From Paraburkholderia acidisoli (GTDB taxonomy: Bacteria; Pseudomonadota; Gammaproteobacteria; Burkholderiales; Burkholderiaceae), in contig NZ_CP046913.1 of assembly GCF_009789675.1 (NCBI RefSeq), positions 806,001 to 870,000 of the forward strand: a stretch of DNA of 64,000 nucleotides. The letters run 5' to 3'. Each line of letters begins with the position of its first letter. Position 1 is the first letter of the stretch. Below are positions 20,692 to 29,877 of the stretch, one piece after another. The translations under genes and the position numbers were made by a program. The notes below the pieces were generated by a model. That model made no database searches, was not told the DNA's origin, and worked only from the letters and a program-made list of their open reading frames with translations.

Positions 20692-21258
20692 ATGGAAAGA
20701 GGACACGGCAGGCAAGCGGGGAATTGGCAGATCGCGCGCGGGGTGGGGCATGGCGCGGGCGCGCTGGCGCTCGCCGGCCTGGTGCTGCTCGCGGGCTGCA
20801 CGAGTTTCATGGGCCAGCAGGACAAGCGCGCCAGCGCGCAACTCCAGCCCACCGTGGGCAGCCAGGTGCGCGGTACCGTGTCGTTCGTCGAGCACTCTGA
20901 CGGCGTGCAGGTGAGCTACAACCTCGCGGGCCTGCCGCCCGACAGCGATCACGCCCTGCAGATTCACGAGCGCGGCGACTGCTACGCGACCGACGCGTCC
21001 AGCGCCGGCGCCGTGTTCGCGCCCGCCGCCGAGCACCTCAAGCACGGTGCGCGCGTGGAAGGCGACATCGGCAATATTCACGCGGACGCCAACGGCGTGG
21101 CCACCGGCTTTCTCGTTGCCCCCGACGTCTCGCTCGACGGCGTGCGCTCCGTGCTGCAACGCGCCGTGGTCGTGCATCGCGACGCCATCGACCCGTACGC
21201 CTACCCGCAGCGCGGCACCGGCCCGGCCATCGCCTGCGGGCAGATTCGCGCCCAGTGA
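20692..21258 (+). CDS. Cu/Zn superoxide dismutase-like lipoprotein lacking several metal ligands
   Basis: This 188-residue protein has the SodC fold signature and a lipobox (LLAGC, Cys36). The ligands expected of SodC can be placed on it. His48-equivalent His92, His71-equivalent His118, Asp83-equivalent Asp125 and His120-equivalent His162 are present. The first copper histidine is Gln90, the bridging His63 position is Val108 and the His80 position is Val122. The structural disulfide is kept (Cys97 and Cys182). It is therefore probably not a normal copper-zinc dismutase; it may bind one metal, be a copper chaperone-like protein, or be structural. The start at 20692 has AAGAGGA upstream; longer in-frame starts are less likely. 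Alignment is by eye. Confidence 0.85.
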   Translation: MERGHGRQAGNWQIARGVGHGAGALALAGLVLLAGCTSFMGQQDKRASAQLQPTVGSQVRGTVSFVEHSDGVQVSYNLAGLPPDSDHALQIHERGDCYATDASSAGAVFAPAAEHLKHGARVEGDIGNIHADANGVATGFLVAPDVSLDGVRSVLQRAVVVHRDAIDPYAYPQRGTGPAIACGQIRAQ

Positions 21259-21399
21259 GGCGTTCCACGGCCGCCGTGGCTGGCGTTCCTTGCACACCTG
21301 CGATCCCCCGCGCGTAATCGCGTAAAATAGGCGCCTTTCGCAAGCGGCGGCGCGTTGCCGCCGGCTTTCCCGACCCGTTTTTTTCGTTAGCAGCGACAC

Positions 21400-21969
21400 A
21401 TGGCAATCAAATCCGACAAGTGGATCCGGCGCATGGCCGAAGGACACAAGATGATCGAGCCGTTCGTGCGCGACCAGGTCCGCACCTCGGAAGACGGCCG
21501 CAAGATCGTCAGCTACGGCACCTCGAGCTACGGCTACGACATTCGCTGCGCCGACGAATTCAAGATCTTCACGAACATCAACTCGACGATCGTCGATCCG
21601 AAGAACTTCGACGAGAAGTCGTTTGTCGACTTCAAGGGCGACGTCTGCATCATCCCGCCCAACTCGTTCGCGCTCGCGCGCACGGTCGAATATTTCCGCA
21701 TTCCGCGCAACGTGCTGACCGTCTGCCTCGGCAAGTCCACGTACGCGCGCTGCGGGATCATCGTCAACGTGACGCCGTTCGAACCCGAGTGGGAAGGCTA
21801 CGTGACGCTCGAATTCTCGAATACGACACCTTTGCCTGCGAAAATCTACGCGAACGAGGGCGTCGCGCAGGTGTTGTTCTTCGAGAGCGACGAGATTTGC
21901 GAAGTGTCTTACGCCGATCGCGGCGGCAAGTATCAAGGTCAGCACGGCGTGACCTTGCCGAAGACCTGA
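21400..21969 (+). CDS. dcd: dCTP deaminase
   Basis: This 189-residue trimeric enzyme deaminates dCTP to dUTP, feeding thymidylate synthesis. It starts [19 protein letters not shown]. The conserved [18 protein letters not shown] block, [21 protein letters not shown] and the active-site segment [11 protein letters not shown] are all present. Length and start are typical. It is followed after 89 bases by the basic amino acid decarboxylase on the same strand; the two are commonly neighbours in this group and may share a transcript. Confidence 0.97.
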   Translation: MAIKSDKWIRRMAEGHKMIEPFVRDQVRTSEDGRKIVSYGTSSYGYDIRCADEFKIFTNINSTIVDPKNFDEKSFVDFKGDVCIIPPNSFALARTVEYFRIPRNVLTVCLGKSTYARCGIIVNVTPFEPEWEGYVTLEFSNTTPLPAKIYANEGVAQVLFFESDEICEVSYADRGGKYQGQHGVTLPKT

Positions 21970-22058
21970 CGTTCGAGCGCACTTAACCCACTGGATTCAA
22001 GACATACGGGGACCGCTGCGCGTTACATGCAGCGGTCGTTTCTTTTGGAGATTCGCCC

Positions 22059-24338
22059 ATGAAGTTTCGCTTTCCCGTCGTCATCATCGACGAAGATTTT
22101 CGCTCCGAGAACATCTCGGGTTCCGGCATCCGGGCGCTCGCCGAAGCCATTGAGAAAGAGGGCGCGGAAGTCCTCGGACTGACGAGCTACGGCGATCTCA
22201 CGTCGTTCGCGCAGCAGTCGAGCCGCGCCTCCTGCTTCATTCTCTCGATCGACGACGACGAGCTGCTGCCCTACGTGGAAGGCACCGACGGCGACGCGCC
22301 CGAGCACGCGCCCGCCATCGTCGCGCTGCGCGCGTTCATGGAAGCGGTGCGCAAGCGCAACGCCGACATCCCCATCTTCCTGTACGGCGAAACGCGCACC
22401 TCGCGCCACTTGCCGAACGACATCCTGCGCGAACTGCACGGCTTCATCCACATGTTCGAGGACACGCCGGAGTTCGTCGCGCGTCACGTGATTCGCGAAG
22501 CGAAGGTGTATCTGGACGCGCTCGCGCCGCCGTTCTTCAAGGAACTGGTGCAATACGCCGACGAAGGCTCGTACTCGTGGCACTGCCCCGGCCACTCGGG
22601 CGGCGTGGCGTTCCTGAAGAACCCGCTCGGCCAGATGTTCCACCAATTCTTCGGCGAGAACATGCTGCGCGCGGACGTGTGCAACGCCGTGGAAGAACTC
22701 GGCCAGCTGCTCGATCACACCGGCCCGGTCGCGGCTTCGGAGCGCAACGCGGCGCGCATTTTCAGCGCGGACCACGTGTTCTTCGTGACCAACGGCACCT
22801 CCACGTCGAACAAGATCGTCTGGCACGCCACCGTGGCGCCGGGCGACATCGTGCTGGTGGACCGCAACTGCCACAAGTCGATCCTGCACGCGATCACGAT
22901 GACGGGCGCGATTCCCGTGTTCCTCACGCCCACGCGCAACAACTTCGGCATCATCGGCCCGATTCCGCGCGACGAGTTCAAGCCGGAGAACATCCGCAAG
23001 AAGATCGAGGCGAACCCGTTCGCCCGTGAAGCGCTCGCGAAGAATCCGAACCTCAAGCCGCGCATTCTCACGATCACGCAGAGCACCTACGACGGCGTGG
23101 TCTACAACGTCGAGATGATCAAGGACCTGCTCGGCGACATGCTCGACACGCTGCATTTCGACGAAGCCTGGCTGCCGCACGCCGAGTTCCACGAGTTCTA
23201 CCAGGACATGCACGCGATCGGCGCGGGCCGGCCGCGCACCAAGGCGCTCGTGTTCGCCACGCACTCCACGCACAAGCTGCTCGCCGGCATTTCGCAGGCC
23301 TCGCAGATCGTCGTGCAGGACAGCGAAGACAGCGTGTTCGACCGCCATCGTTTCAACGAGGCGTACCTGATGCACACGTCCACCTCGCCGCAGTACGCGA
23401 TCATCGCGTCGTGCGACGTGGCCGCGGCGATGATGGAAGCGCCGGGCGGCCCCGCGCTCGTGGAAGAATCGATCGCCGAAGCGCTCGACTTCCGCCGCGC
23501 CATGCGCAAGGTCGACGCCGAATACGGCGAAGACTGGTTCTTCCAGGTGTGGGGCCCGGACGAGCTGGCCGAGGAAGGCATCGGTTCGCGCGACGACTGG
23601 ATGCTGCGCCCGAACGATCACTGGCACGGTTTCGGCGCGCTGGCCGAGAACTTCAACATGCTGGACCCGATCAAGGCGACCATCGTCACGCCGGGTCTGG
23701 ACGTGGACGGCGAGTTCGGCGACTCGGGCATTCCGGCCGCCATCGTCACGAAGTACCTGGCCGAGCACGGCATCATCGTGGAGAAGACGGGCCTGTACTC
23801 GTTCTTCATCATGTTCACGATCGGCATCACCAAGGGCCGCTGGAACTCGATGGTCACCGAACTCCAGCAGTTCAAGGACGACTACGACAACAACCAGCCG
23901 CTGTGGCGCGTGCTGCCCGAGTTCGTCGCGCAGCACCCGATGTACGAGCGCATGGGCCTGCGCGATCTGTGCCAGCAGATCCACAGCGTCTACCGCGCCA
24001 ACGACATCGCGCGTCTCACGACCGAGATGTATCTGTCGACGATGGAACCGGCCATGAAGCCGTCCGACGCGTTCGCCAAGCTCGCGCACCGCGAGATCGA
24101 CCGCGTGCCTATCGACGAACTCGAAGGCCGTGTCACGTCGATCCTGCTCACGCCGTACCCGCCGGGCATTCCGCTGCTGATTCCGGGCGAGCGCTTCAAC
24201 AAGACGATCGTGAACTACCTCAAGTTCGCGCGCGAATTCAACGAGCGCTTCCCGGGCTTCCACACCGATATCCACGGACTCGTCGGCGAGATGATCAACG
24301 GCCGCGTCGAGTATTTCGTGGATTGCGTGCGCGGCTGA
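22059..24338 (+). CDS. Arginine/lysine/ornithine decarboxylase (fold-type I, group III)
   Basis: This 759-residue PLP enzyme decarboxylates a basic amino acid to a polyamine (putrescine, cadaverine or agmatine). An N-terminal response-regulator-like wing domain (VVIIDEDFRSENISGSG..., residues 1-130) precedes the catalytic core with SWHCPGHSGGVAFLKNP and FVTNGTSTSNKIVWH. The PLP-binding lysine is in ATHSTHKLLAG (Lys406). The C-terminal domain contains TPYPPGIPLLIPGER. It is homologous to the E. coli biodegradative decarboxylases AdiA/CadA/SpeF; which substrate is used cannot be decided by eye. A GGAGA ribosome site precedes ATG 22059. Confidence 0.94.
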   Translation: MKFRFPVVIIDEDFRSENISGSGIRALAEAIEKEGAEVLGLTSYGDLTSFAQQSSRASCFILSIDDDELLPYVEGTDGDAPEHAPAIVALRAFMEAVRKRNADIPIFLYGETRTSRHLPNDILRELHGFIHMFEDTPEFVARHVIREAKVYLDALAPPFFKELVQYADEGSYSWHCPGHSGGVAFLKNPLGQMFHQFFGENMLRADVCNAVEELGQLLDHTGPVAASERNAARIFSADHVFFVTNGTSTSNKIVWHATVAPGDIVLVDRNCHKSILHAITMTGAIPVFLTPTRNNFGIIGPIPRDEFKPENIRKKIEANPFAREALAKNPNLKPRILTITQSTYDGVVYNVEMIKDLLGDMLDTLHFDEAWLPHAEFHEFYQDMHAIGAGRPRTKALVFATHSTHKLLAGISQASQIVVQDSEDSVFDRHRFNEAYLMHTSTSPQYAIIASCDVAAAMMEAPGGPALVEESIAEALDFRRAMRKVDAEYGEDWFFQVWGPDELAEEGIGSRDDWMLRPNDHWHGFGALAENFNMLDPIKATIVTPGLDVDGEFGDSGIPAAIVTKYLAEHGIIVEKTGLYSFFIMFTIGITKGRWNSMVTELQQFKDDYDNNQPLWRVLPEFVAQHPMYERMGLRDLCQQIHSVYRANDIARLTTEMYLSTMEPAMKPSDAFAKLAHREIDRVPIDELEGRVTSILLTPYPPGIPLLIPGERFNKTIVNYLKFAREFNERFPGFHTDIHGLVGEMINGRVEYFVDCVRG

Positions 24339-24355
24339 GCGTGGGGGCGGCCGGT

Positions 24356-25072
24356 ATGACGGTGCGGAGTCTGCGCGGGTTCGCAAGCAGGGCGGCGCTA
24401 TCGGCGGCGGCCGTGCTGATGCTGGCGGCCGGTGCGCCCGCGCGCGCCGAAGTCGCGGCGGCGGACCCCATCGACACGGCCATGCGCACCTGTCTCGCGC
24501 GCGCCGACCGGTCGTCGACGGCGGGGCAGATCCAGTGCATGGACGAGTCGCGCACGGCGTGGCGCAGCGCCGCCGACGCGGCGTTCACGCAACTGCTCGC
24601 GAAGGTGCCGGCGGCGCAGCAAAAGCGCTGGCGCCTGAGCCAGCAGAAGTGGGTGGCGTGGCGCGACGCCGAGGACACCATGCTCGGCGCGGCGTTCGCG
24701 ACCACGAGCGGCAGCCAGTATCAGCTTTACGAAGCCGACATGCGGCTGCAACCCGTGCGCGACCGCGCGCTCGCGCTGCGCAACGAGGCCACCCGCTACG
24801 CCGGCAACAATGGCGGCAAGCTGCCGCGCGGCCGCGCGTGCAGCGCCGACGCGCGTTGCGAGCACGTGAGTTACGACCTCAACCGCTACTATCGCCAGCT
24901 GTATGCGCGCATGCCCAGGCACGCGCGCCTCACGGTGTCGCGCGCGCAAAGCGCGTGGCGCGCGTATCGCGACGCGACCACGCCGCTGATCGACGATCAT
25001 GCGCGGCTCGATCTGCTCGGCGCGCGGCTCGCCACCTTGAAGCGGCTCGCCGAAACGGTGAACAACCGCTGA
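24356..25072 (+). CDS. LprI-like secreted protein (DUF1311, lysozyme-inhibitor family)
   Basis: This 238-residue exported protein has a signal peptide (residues 1 to about 31, cleavage near ARA-E). The DUF1311/LprI region follows: MRTCLARADRSSTAGQIQCMDESRTAWRSAAD (in part), then WRLSQQKWVAWRDAEDTMLG. Cysteines in TC...QCM and ACSADARCEH are likely disulfide partners. LprI of Mycobacterium inhibits lysozyme; whether this homologue does is unknown. The ATG is 17 bases after the decarboxylase stop with a GGGGGCGG ribosome site, so it may be co-transcribed. A strong terminator follows. Confidence 0.85.
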   Translation: MTVRSLRGFASRAALSAAAVLMLAAGAPARAEVAAADPIDTAMRTCLARADRSSTAGQIQCMDESRTAWRSAADAAFTQLLAKVPAAQQKRWRLSQQKWVAWRDAEDTMLGAAFATTSGSQYQLYEADMRLQPVRDRALALRNEATRYAGNNGGKLPRGRACSADARCEHVSYDLNRYYRQLYARMPRHARLTVSRAQSAWRAYRDATTPLIDDHARLDLLGARLATLKRLAETVNNR

Positions 25073-25114
25073 GCTTCGGCAGCGGCGAATTCTGTCGATG
25101 TCGATGTCGAAACG

Positions 25115-25141
25115 AAACAGGCGCGAACTTCGCGCCTGTTT
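25115..25141. terminator. Bidirectional terminator
   Basis: AAACAGGCGCGA pairs with TCGCGCCTGTTT around a 3-base loop. It lies between the convergent LprI-like (+) and bestrophin (-) genes. Confidence 0.9.
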
Positions 25142-25166
25142 TGCTTTGTGCGTCCCTCGAGCGGCG

Positions 25167-26135
25167 TCAGTCGAGAATGAACTGCTCCGGCGCGCGAGCG
25201 GGCAGCGAGGTCGGTTCGCCGAGCAGGTCGCGCAGCGCGGTTTCGATGCTCACCGACATCGCGTTGAGCGCAAGGTCGTTGTCCTCGGTGCCGAACGGAT
25301 CCTCGATCTGCGAGGCGATCGCCTCGTGCGCCATGAACGCGTAGGCCACGAACACGGCGAAGATCGGCGTGAGCCAGCCGATGCTGTCGACGAGCCCGAA
25401 CGGCAGCAACGCGCAGAAGAAGTACACGGTGCGATGGATCATCACCGTGTAGGCGAACGGCAGCGGCGTGGAGACGATGCGCTCGCAACCGCCGATCACG
25501 TCCGAAATGCCGTTTAGATTGCGCTCGAAGGCGAGCACGCCGTAGCCGTCGAGACGGCCTTCGCGCGCCTCGCGCCGCACCCATTCGCCCGCGCACAGCA
25601 TGAGCGTGGCGGAGCGGTAGCGCGAGGCCATCACGCGTTCGAGCACTGGGGCGGGCAGGCGCGCGGCGAGATCGCTGTGCGGGTCGGTGTTGCGCAGTTG
25701 ATGGCGCAGCGCGTGCGGCAGTGCGCACAGCAGTTGCACGAAGGCGCGGGCGCGTTCATGCGCGGCGCGCCCGTCGCCGTCATCGGCATCGGCAGCGGCA
25801 TCGGCGGTACCGGCAGCCGGGCGCGGCAACGTGAGCGCCTCGCGGGCGAGCGAGCGCGAGTCGTTGAGCAGCGCGCCCCAGAGCTTGCGGCCTTCCCAGT
25901 AGCGGTCGTAGCTCGCGCTGTTGCGAAAGCCGAGAAACACGGCGAGCGCGATGCCGATCAGCGAGAACGGCACGGTGCTCAGACTCACCGTGACGCGGAA
26001 GATGTGATCGTGCGCGGCCACGGCCACGAGCGAGAGGCACAGCACGAGAAAGAGGCGCGGCAGCAGTTGCGGCAGCACGGAACCGCGCCACGCGAGCAGC
26101 ATGCGGAACCAGTGGAGATGGGGGCGGACGATCAT
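25167..26135 (-). CDS. Bestrophin-family ion channel protein (UPF0187)
   Basis: This 322-residue membrane protein starts MIVRPHLHWFRMLLAWRGSVLPQLLPRL. It has four hydrophobic segments (about residues 22-42, 50-70, 212-232 and 240-260) and the bestrophin landmarks FLGFRNSASYDRYWEGRKLWGALLN (in part) and the conserved C-terminal IEDPFGTEDNDL. Bacterial bestrophins are anion or cation channels. An insert rich in Ala/Asp (PAAGTADAAADADDGDGRAA) lies near residue 105 and looks unstructured. The ATG at 26135 is preferred because the upstream extension is Arg-rich and outside the family. It is transcribed after argH but separated from it by a terminator. Confidence 0.9.
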   Translation of the reverse strand: MIVRPHLHWFRMLLAWRGSVLPQLLPRLFLVLCLSLVAVAAHDHIFRVTVSLSTVPFSLIGIALAVFLGFRNSASYDRYWEGRKLWGALLNDSRSLAREALTLPRPAAGTADAAADADDGDGRAAHERARAFVQLLCALPHALRHQLRNTDPHSDLAARLPAPVLERVMASRYRSATLMLCAGEWVRREAREGRLDGYGVLAFERNLNGISDVIGGCERIVSTPLPFAYTVMIHRTVYFFCALLPFGLVDSIGWLTPIFAVFVAYAFMAHEAIASQIEDPFGTEDNDLALNAMSVSIETALRDLLGEPTSLPARAPEQFILD

Positions 26136-26496
26136 CGGGGCGAACGGTCTGGAGCGTGGGCGTGAGCAAAAAACGCGGCGGCGCGGCAAGACGAGTCGGC
26201 AAACTCAGCCTGGCGCCGGACACCGACAGGACATTCCGTCAGTATCGCGCGAGATCGTAGACGATGGCGCGAGTCGGGCGGGCGCACAGCTGCGGCATTT
26301 CGCGGCGGATACAGCGCGGCGCGCCGAGGCCGCCCAGGCCGCGCGGGCCGCACGCGCGGCGCACGGCATCGGCGAAAAGAAAAAGCGCGCGACGTGAGGA
26401 ACGTCGCGCGCTTTCTATCGCACTGTTTTTTTGTGCCGATGGGCGGTGGCGTCTTCCCGCTATGCCGAAATTGCCGCCGCCCGGCTGCCGGTGCCG
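26136..26496. other. 361-base gap between argH and bestrophin gene
   Basis: This gap holds the argH terminator (26382-26414) and a GC-rich stretch of GCGCGG/CCGCGC blocks. No gene is convincing. Confidence 0.5.
26382..26414. terminator. Terminator after argH
   Basis: AAAGCGCGCGACGT (26382-26395) pairs with ACGTCGCGCGCTTT (26401-26414) around GAGGA. On the minus strand it is followed by a T-rich run, so it terminates argH. Confidence 0.9.
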
Positions 26497-27903
26497 TTAC
26501 TTCAGCGCCGCACGCGCCGCCGCGATGGCTGCACGAACCTGCTCGGGCGCGGTGCCGCCCGGATGGTTACGCGCCGACACCGAACCTTCGAGCGTTAGCA
26601 CTGCGAACACGTCTTCGGCCAGCAGATGCGCGACCGCCGGCAGTTCCGCGCGCATTTCGTCGAGCGAGAGGTCGGCGAGATCGCAGTTGCGGTCCACGCA
26701 GATCCGCACCGCGTGCGCCACGGCTTCGTGCGCGTCGCGGAACGGCAGGCCCTTCTTCACGAGGTAGTCGGCGAGGTCGGTGGCGGTGGAGAAGCCTTGC
26801 AGCGCGGCTGCGCGCATCGCCTCGGCCTTGACCGTGATGCCGGCGACCATTTCCGCGAAGATGCGCAGCGTGTCCGCGACCGTATCGACGGTGTCGAACA
26901 GCGGCTCCTTGTCTTCCTGGTTGTCCTTGTTGTACGCGAGCGGCTGGCCCTTCATGAGCGTGAGCAGGCCCATCAGATGGCCGTTCACGCGGCCGGTCTT
27001 GCCGCGCGCGAGTTCGGGCACGTCGGGGTTCTTCTTCTGCGGCATGATCGACGAGCCGGTGCAGAAGCGGTCGGCGATGTCGATAAAGCCCACGCGCGGG
27101 CTGACCCACAGCACGAGTTCTTCCGAGAAGCGCGAGACGTGCGTCATCACGAGCGCGGCGGCGGCCGTGAATTCGATCGCGAAGTCGCGGTCGGAGACGG
27201 CGTCGAGCGAGTTCGCGCAGATGCCGTCGAAGCCCAGCGTTTTCGCCACGGCGAAACGGTCGATCGGGTAGCTCGTGCCCGCGAGCGCGGCGGCGCCGAG
27301 CGGCAGACGGTTCACGCGCTTGCGGCAGTCGGCCATGCGCTCGGCATCGCGCGAGAACATTTCCACGTAGGCGAGCAGGTGATGGCCGAAGGTGACGGGC
27401 TGCGCCACCTGCAGGTGCGTGAAGCCCGGCATGATGGTGCCCGCGTGCTGTTCCGCGAGGTCGAGCAGCGCGCCGCGCAGGTCGCCGAGCAGGCCGCCGA
27501 TGCGGTCGATTTCGCCGCGCAACCACAGGCGGATGTCGGTCGCGACCTGGTCGTTGCGCGAGCGGCCCGTGTGCAGGCGTTTGCCCGCGTCGCCGATCAG
27601 CGCGGTCAGGCGCGCTTCGATGTTCAGGTGCACGTCTTCGAGGTCGAGTTGCCACTCGAACTCGCCGCGCTCGATTTCGCCCTGGATCTGTGCCATGCCG
27701 CCCTGGATGGCGGCGAGGTCGTCGGCGGAGATGATCTTTTGTGCGGCCAGCATCGACGCGTGCGCGAGCGAGCCTTCGATGTCGACGAGCGCGAGACGCT
27801 TGTCGAAGAACACCGACGACGTATAGCGTTTGACCAGCTCCGACATGGGCTCGGAGAAGCGAGCCGACCAGGCTTCGCCTTTTTTGTGCAGTTGGGACGT
27901 CAT
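26497..27903 (-). CDS. argH: Argininosuccinate lyase
   Basis: This 468-residue enzyme cleaves argininosuccinate to arginine and fumarate. The fumarase/aspartase superfamily signature [12 protein letters not shown] is present with the catalytic serine loop. [17 protein letters not shown] and [20 protein letters not shown] are also typical. Length is standard and the ATG at 27903 leads [16 protein letters not shown]. It is a single-gene transcript with its own terminator; no other arg genes are adjacent. The reaction completes arginine synthesis. Confidence 0.98.
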   Translation of the reverse strand: MTSQLHKKGEAWSARFSEPMSELVKRYTSSVFFDKRLALVDIEGSLAHASMLAAQKIISADDLAAIQGGMAQIQGEIERGEFEWQLDLEDVHLNIEARLTALIGDAGKRLHTGRSRNDQVATDIRLWLRGEIDRIGGLLGDLRGALLDLAEQHAGTIMPGFTHLQVAQPVTFGHHLLAYVEMFSRDAERMADCRKRVNRLPLGAAALAGTSYPIDRFAVAKTLGFDGICANSLDAVSDRDFAIEFTAAAALVMTHVSRFSEELVLWVSPRVGFIDIADRFCTGSSIMPQKKNPDVPELARGKTGRVNGHLMGLLTLMKGQPLAYNKDNQEDKEPLFDTVDTVADTLRIFAEMVAGITVKAEAMRAAALQGFSTATDLADYLVKKGLPFRDAHEAVAHAVRICVDRNCDLADLSLDEMRAELPAVAHLLAEDVFAVLTLEGSVSARNHPGGTAPEQVRAAIAAARAALK

Positions 27904-28042
27904 GATGATGGGCCGTGGGCGATGGAAAGCGGGCCGCGCGCGGGCGCGTTGGCGCGGGCCGGCGCGGCAAGAAAGTTGACGATTTTACCACCCGCGCCCG
28001 GCGCGGCTCCTCGTCGCCCGTCAGGCGAGGGACCGCCGGCGC

Positions 28043-28855
28043 TCAAAGGCGCACGAGCACGACCAGCTTCAGATCCTCGCGATGCGCGGGCTTGAAGGTG
28101 ATCTGGTCGTAAGCAATGCGGCCGTGGCGCGGATGATGGAACTCGCGGCGGCCGCCTTCGCGCTCGAAGACGTCCTGCGAGGCCCAGAAACGCGCGAATT
28201 CGTCGCTCGAGGCGATCAGCGAGTCGATCAGCGTGCGGGTGGGCGCGTCGCTCAGGTGCCGGATCGAGTCGGCGCGAAATTCGGCCGCGAGACGGCGCGC
28301 GCGGGTTTCCCAGTCGACGATCAACTCGCGCCCGAGCGGCTCCGTGAAGGTGAAGCGCAGCAGATTGCGGTCGTGATCGCCGTCGAGCCAGCCCGTGAAG
28401 AGATCGGCGGCGGGTTCGTTCCAGGCGAGCGCGGTCCACTGGCGGTCGAGCACGTAGGCGGGCGCGTTCACGAGCTGCACGGTTTGCAGCAGCGTGGCGG
28501 GCGCGTCGGCGGCGGTGGGATCGGGTTCGGCCGGGTCGCGCTGCGCGGCCAGTTCGAACAGGTAGGCGCGTTCGGCGCGCGAGAGCCGCAGCGCGACGGC
28601 GATGCGCGCGAGCGCGTCCGCCGAGGCCGAAACGGGCCGGCCCTGTTCGATCCACGTGTACCAGGTCGGGCTCACGCCGCACAGCTGCGCGACTTCCTCG
28701 CGGCGCAGCCCCGGCGTGCGGCGGCGCGGGCCGGGCGGCAGGCCGACTTCCTGCGGCGAAAGCCGTTCGCGATGCGCGCGGATGAAGTCGCCGAGCGCGC
28801 GCGCGGGCGTGGCGTCGAGGGTGGTCTCGCTGGAATCGGCGGAATCGTGGCGCAT
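28043..28855 (-). CDS. XRE-family regulator with MmyB-like ligand-binding domain
   Basis: This 270-residue regulator has an N-terminal helix-turn-helix (about residues 20-85; RRRTPGLRREEVAQLCGVSPTWYTWIEQGR, in part GLRREEVAQLCGVS) characteristic of the MmyB/HTH_31 type. A C-terminal PAS-like MmyB domain follows (about 105-260: VLDRQWTALAWNEPAADLF; FRADSIRHLSDAPT), which in relatives binds small lipophilic ligands. The ATG at 28855 matches homologues. It is divergent from the methyltransferase gene at 29010 with a palindrome between them, so it probably controls that gene and itself. The ligand is unknown. Confidence 0.9.
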   Translation of the reverse strand: MRHDSADSSETTLDATPARALGDFIRAHRERLSPQEVGLPPGPRRRTPGLRREEVAQLCGVSPTWYTWIEQGRPVSASADALARIAVALRLSRAERAYLFELAAQRDPAEPDPTAADAPATLLQTVQLVNAPAYVLDRQWTALAWNEPAADLFTGWLDGDHDRNLLRFTFTEPLGRELIVDWETRARRLAAEFRADSIRHLSDAPTRTLIDSLIASSDEFARFWASQDVFEREGGRREFHHPRHGRIAYDQITFKPAHREDLKLVVLVRL

Positions 28856-28897
28856 GGGACGTGGGCTGGTGCTGGCGATACCAGAATAATTGCTTAA

Positions 28898-28913
28898 CTT
28901 GTACTGGTACAAG
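28898..28913. promoter_or_regulatory. Palindromic operator overlapping the methyltransferase -35
   Basis: CTTGTAC-TG-GTACAAG is a 7-bp perfect inverted repeat with a 2-base centre. TTGTAC at 28899-28904 can act as a -35, with TATTGT (28922-28927) as a -10 at 17-base spacing on the plus strand. Because it is symmetric, the same palindrome can also supply a minus-strand -35 toward the XRE gene. It is a likely repressor site for the XRE protein. Confidence 0.7.
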
Positions 28914-28921
28914 CGGGCCTC

Positions 28922-28927
28922 TATTGT
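28922..28927 (+). promoter_or_regulatory. -10 element of the methyltransferase promoter
   Basis: TATTGT lies 17 bases after TTGTAC (28899-28904) and about 83 bases before the start codon. The -35 half lies inside the palindrome. Confidence 0.55.
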
Positions 28928-29009
28928 AGCGGCAGACGCGGCCGTTCCCGCGCGTCGAACGCCACGAACACGAAGCTTTTCCCCACGAACGCCGCACAAG
29001 GAGCACGCG

Positions 29010-29774
29010 ATGAAGCATCACGATCAGGTCGCCGACGCATTCGGCTCGACCGCCGCCGCCTATCTCACGAGTCAGGTCCACGCGAGCGGCGCGGACCTGG
29101 AGAACCTCGCCGCGACCTTCGCGGCCACCTGCGGCAATGCGACGGTGCTGGACATGGGTTGCGGCGCGGGCCACGCGAGCTTTGCCGTCGCGCCGCACGT
29201 GCGCGAAGTGGTCGCCTACGACATCGCCCCGCAGATGCTCGCCACGGTCGAGGCCGCCGCGAAGGAGCGCGGGCTCGCGACGGTGCGCACGCAGCAGGGC
29301 GCCGCCGAAACCTTGCCGTTCGCCGACGCGAGCTTCAACTGGGTCGTGACCCGCATGAGCGCGCATCACTGGCGCGACGTGCCGCGCGCGCTCGCCGAGG
29401 TGCAGCGCGTGCTCAAGCCGGGCGGCCGCATCAAGTTCATCGATATCGCGGGCATCGACGATCCGCTCTACGACACGCATATTCAGGCGATCGAACTGTT
29501 GCGCGACGCCTCGCATATTCGCGACTATCGCGCCGACGAATGGCTCGCGATGCTCGACGCCGCGGGTATCGACGCGAAGGTGAGCGAACGCTGGCGCATC
29601 ACGCTGGACTTCGACTCGTGGGTCGCGCGCATGCGCACGCCGCCCGAACGCGTGACGGCGATCCGCTCGATGTGGGAGCGCGCGCCCGACGAAGTGCGCC
29701 AATACTTCGACGTGCAAAGCGATTTGTCTTTCAAGCTGGACGCGCTGATGCTGGAGGGGACGCGGCGGGGGTGA
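29010..29774 (+). CDS. Class I SAM-dependent methyltransferase
   Basis: This 254-residue protein is a UbiE/Methyltransf_11-type enzyme. SAM motif I is VLDMGCGAGHASFAVA (about residues 46-61), with an acidic residue after strand 2 in VVAYDIAPQML, PFADASFNWVVTRMSAHHW for motif II, and RVLKPGGRIKFIDIAG for motif III. The ribosome site AAGGAG precedes the ATG at 29010. It is divergent from the MmyB-type regulator and probably controlled by it. Such pairs often act on small aromatic or isoprenoid compounds, but the substrate here is not known. Confidence 0.9.
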   Translation: MKHHDQVADAFGSTAAAYLTSQVHASGADLENLAATFAATCGNATVLDMGCGAGHASFAVAPHVREVVAYDIAPQMLATVEAAAKERGLATVRTQQGAAETLPFADASFNWVVTRMSAHHWRDVPRALAEVQRVLKPGGRIKFIDIAGIDDPLYDTHIQAIELLRDASHIRDYRADEWLAMLDAAGIDAKVSERWRITLDFDSWVARMRTPPERVTAIRSMWERAPDEVRQYFDVQSDLSFKLDALMLEGTRRG

Positions 29775-29862
29775 GGGCTTACCCGCGCGGGCGTCGATGA
29801 GATTGACGTGCCGCAACCCGGAGGAATGGGGCGCGTGGTACTGATACAGGCTTCAATCGAAT

Positions 29863-29870
29863 CCCCCCCC
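29863..29870 (+). repeat. Eight-C homopolymer just before the toxin start codon
   Basis: A run of eight C ends 7 bases before the ATG of the DUF2778 gene, in the place where a ribosome site should be. Such tracts can change length by slippage. Confidence 0.85.
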
Positions 29871-29877
29871 GATCGAT

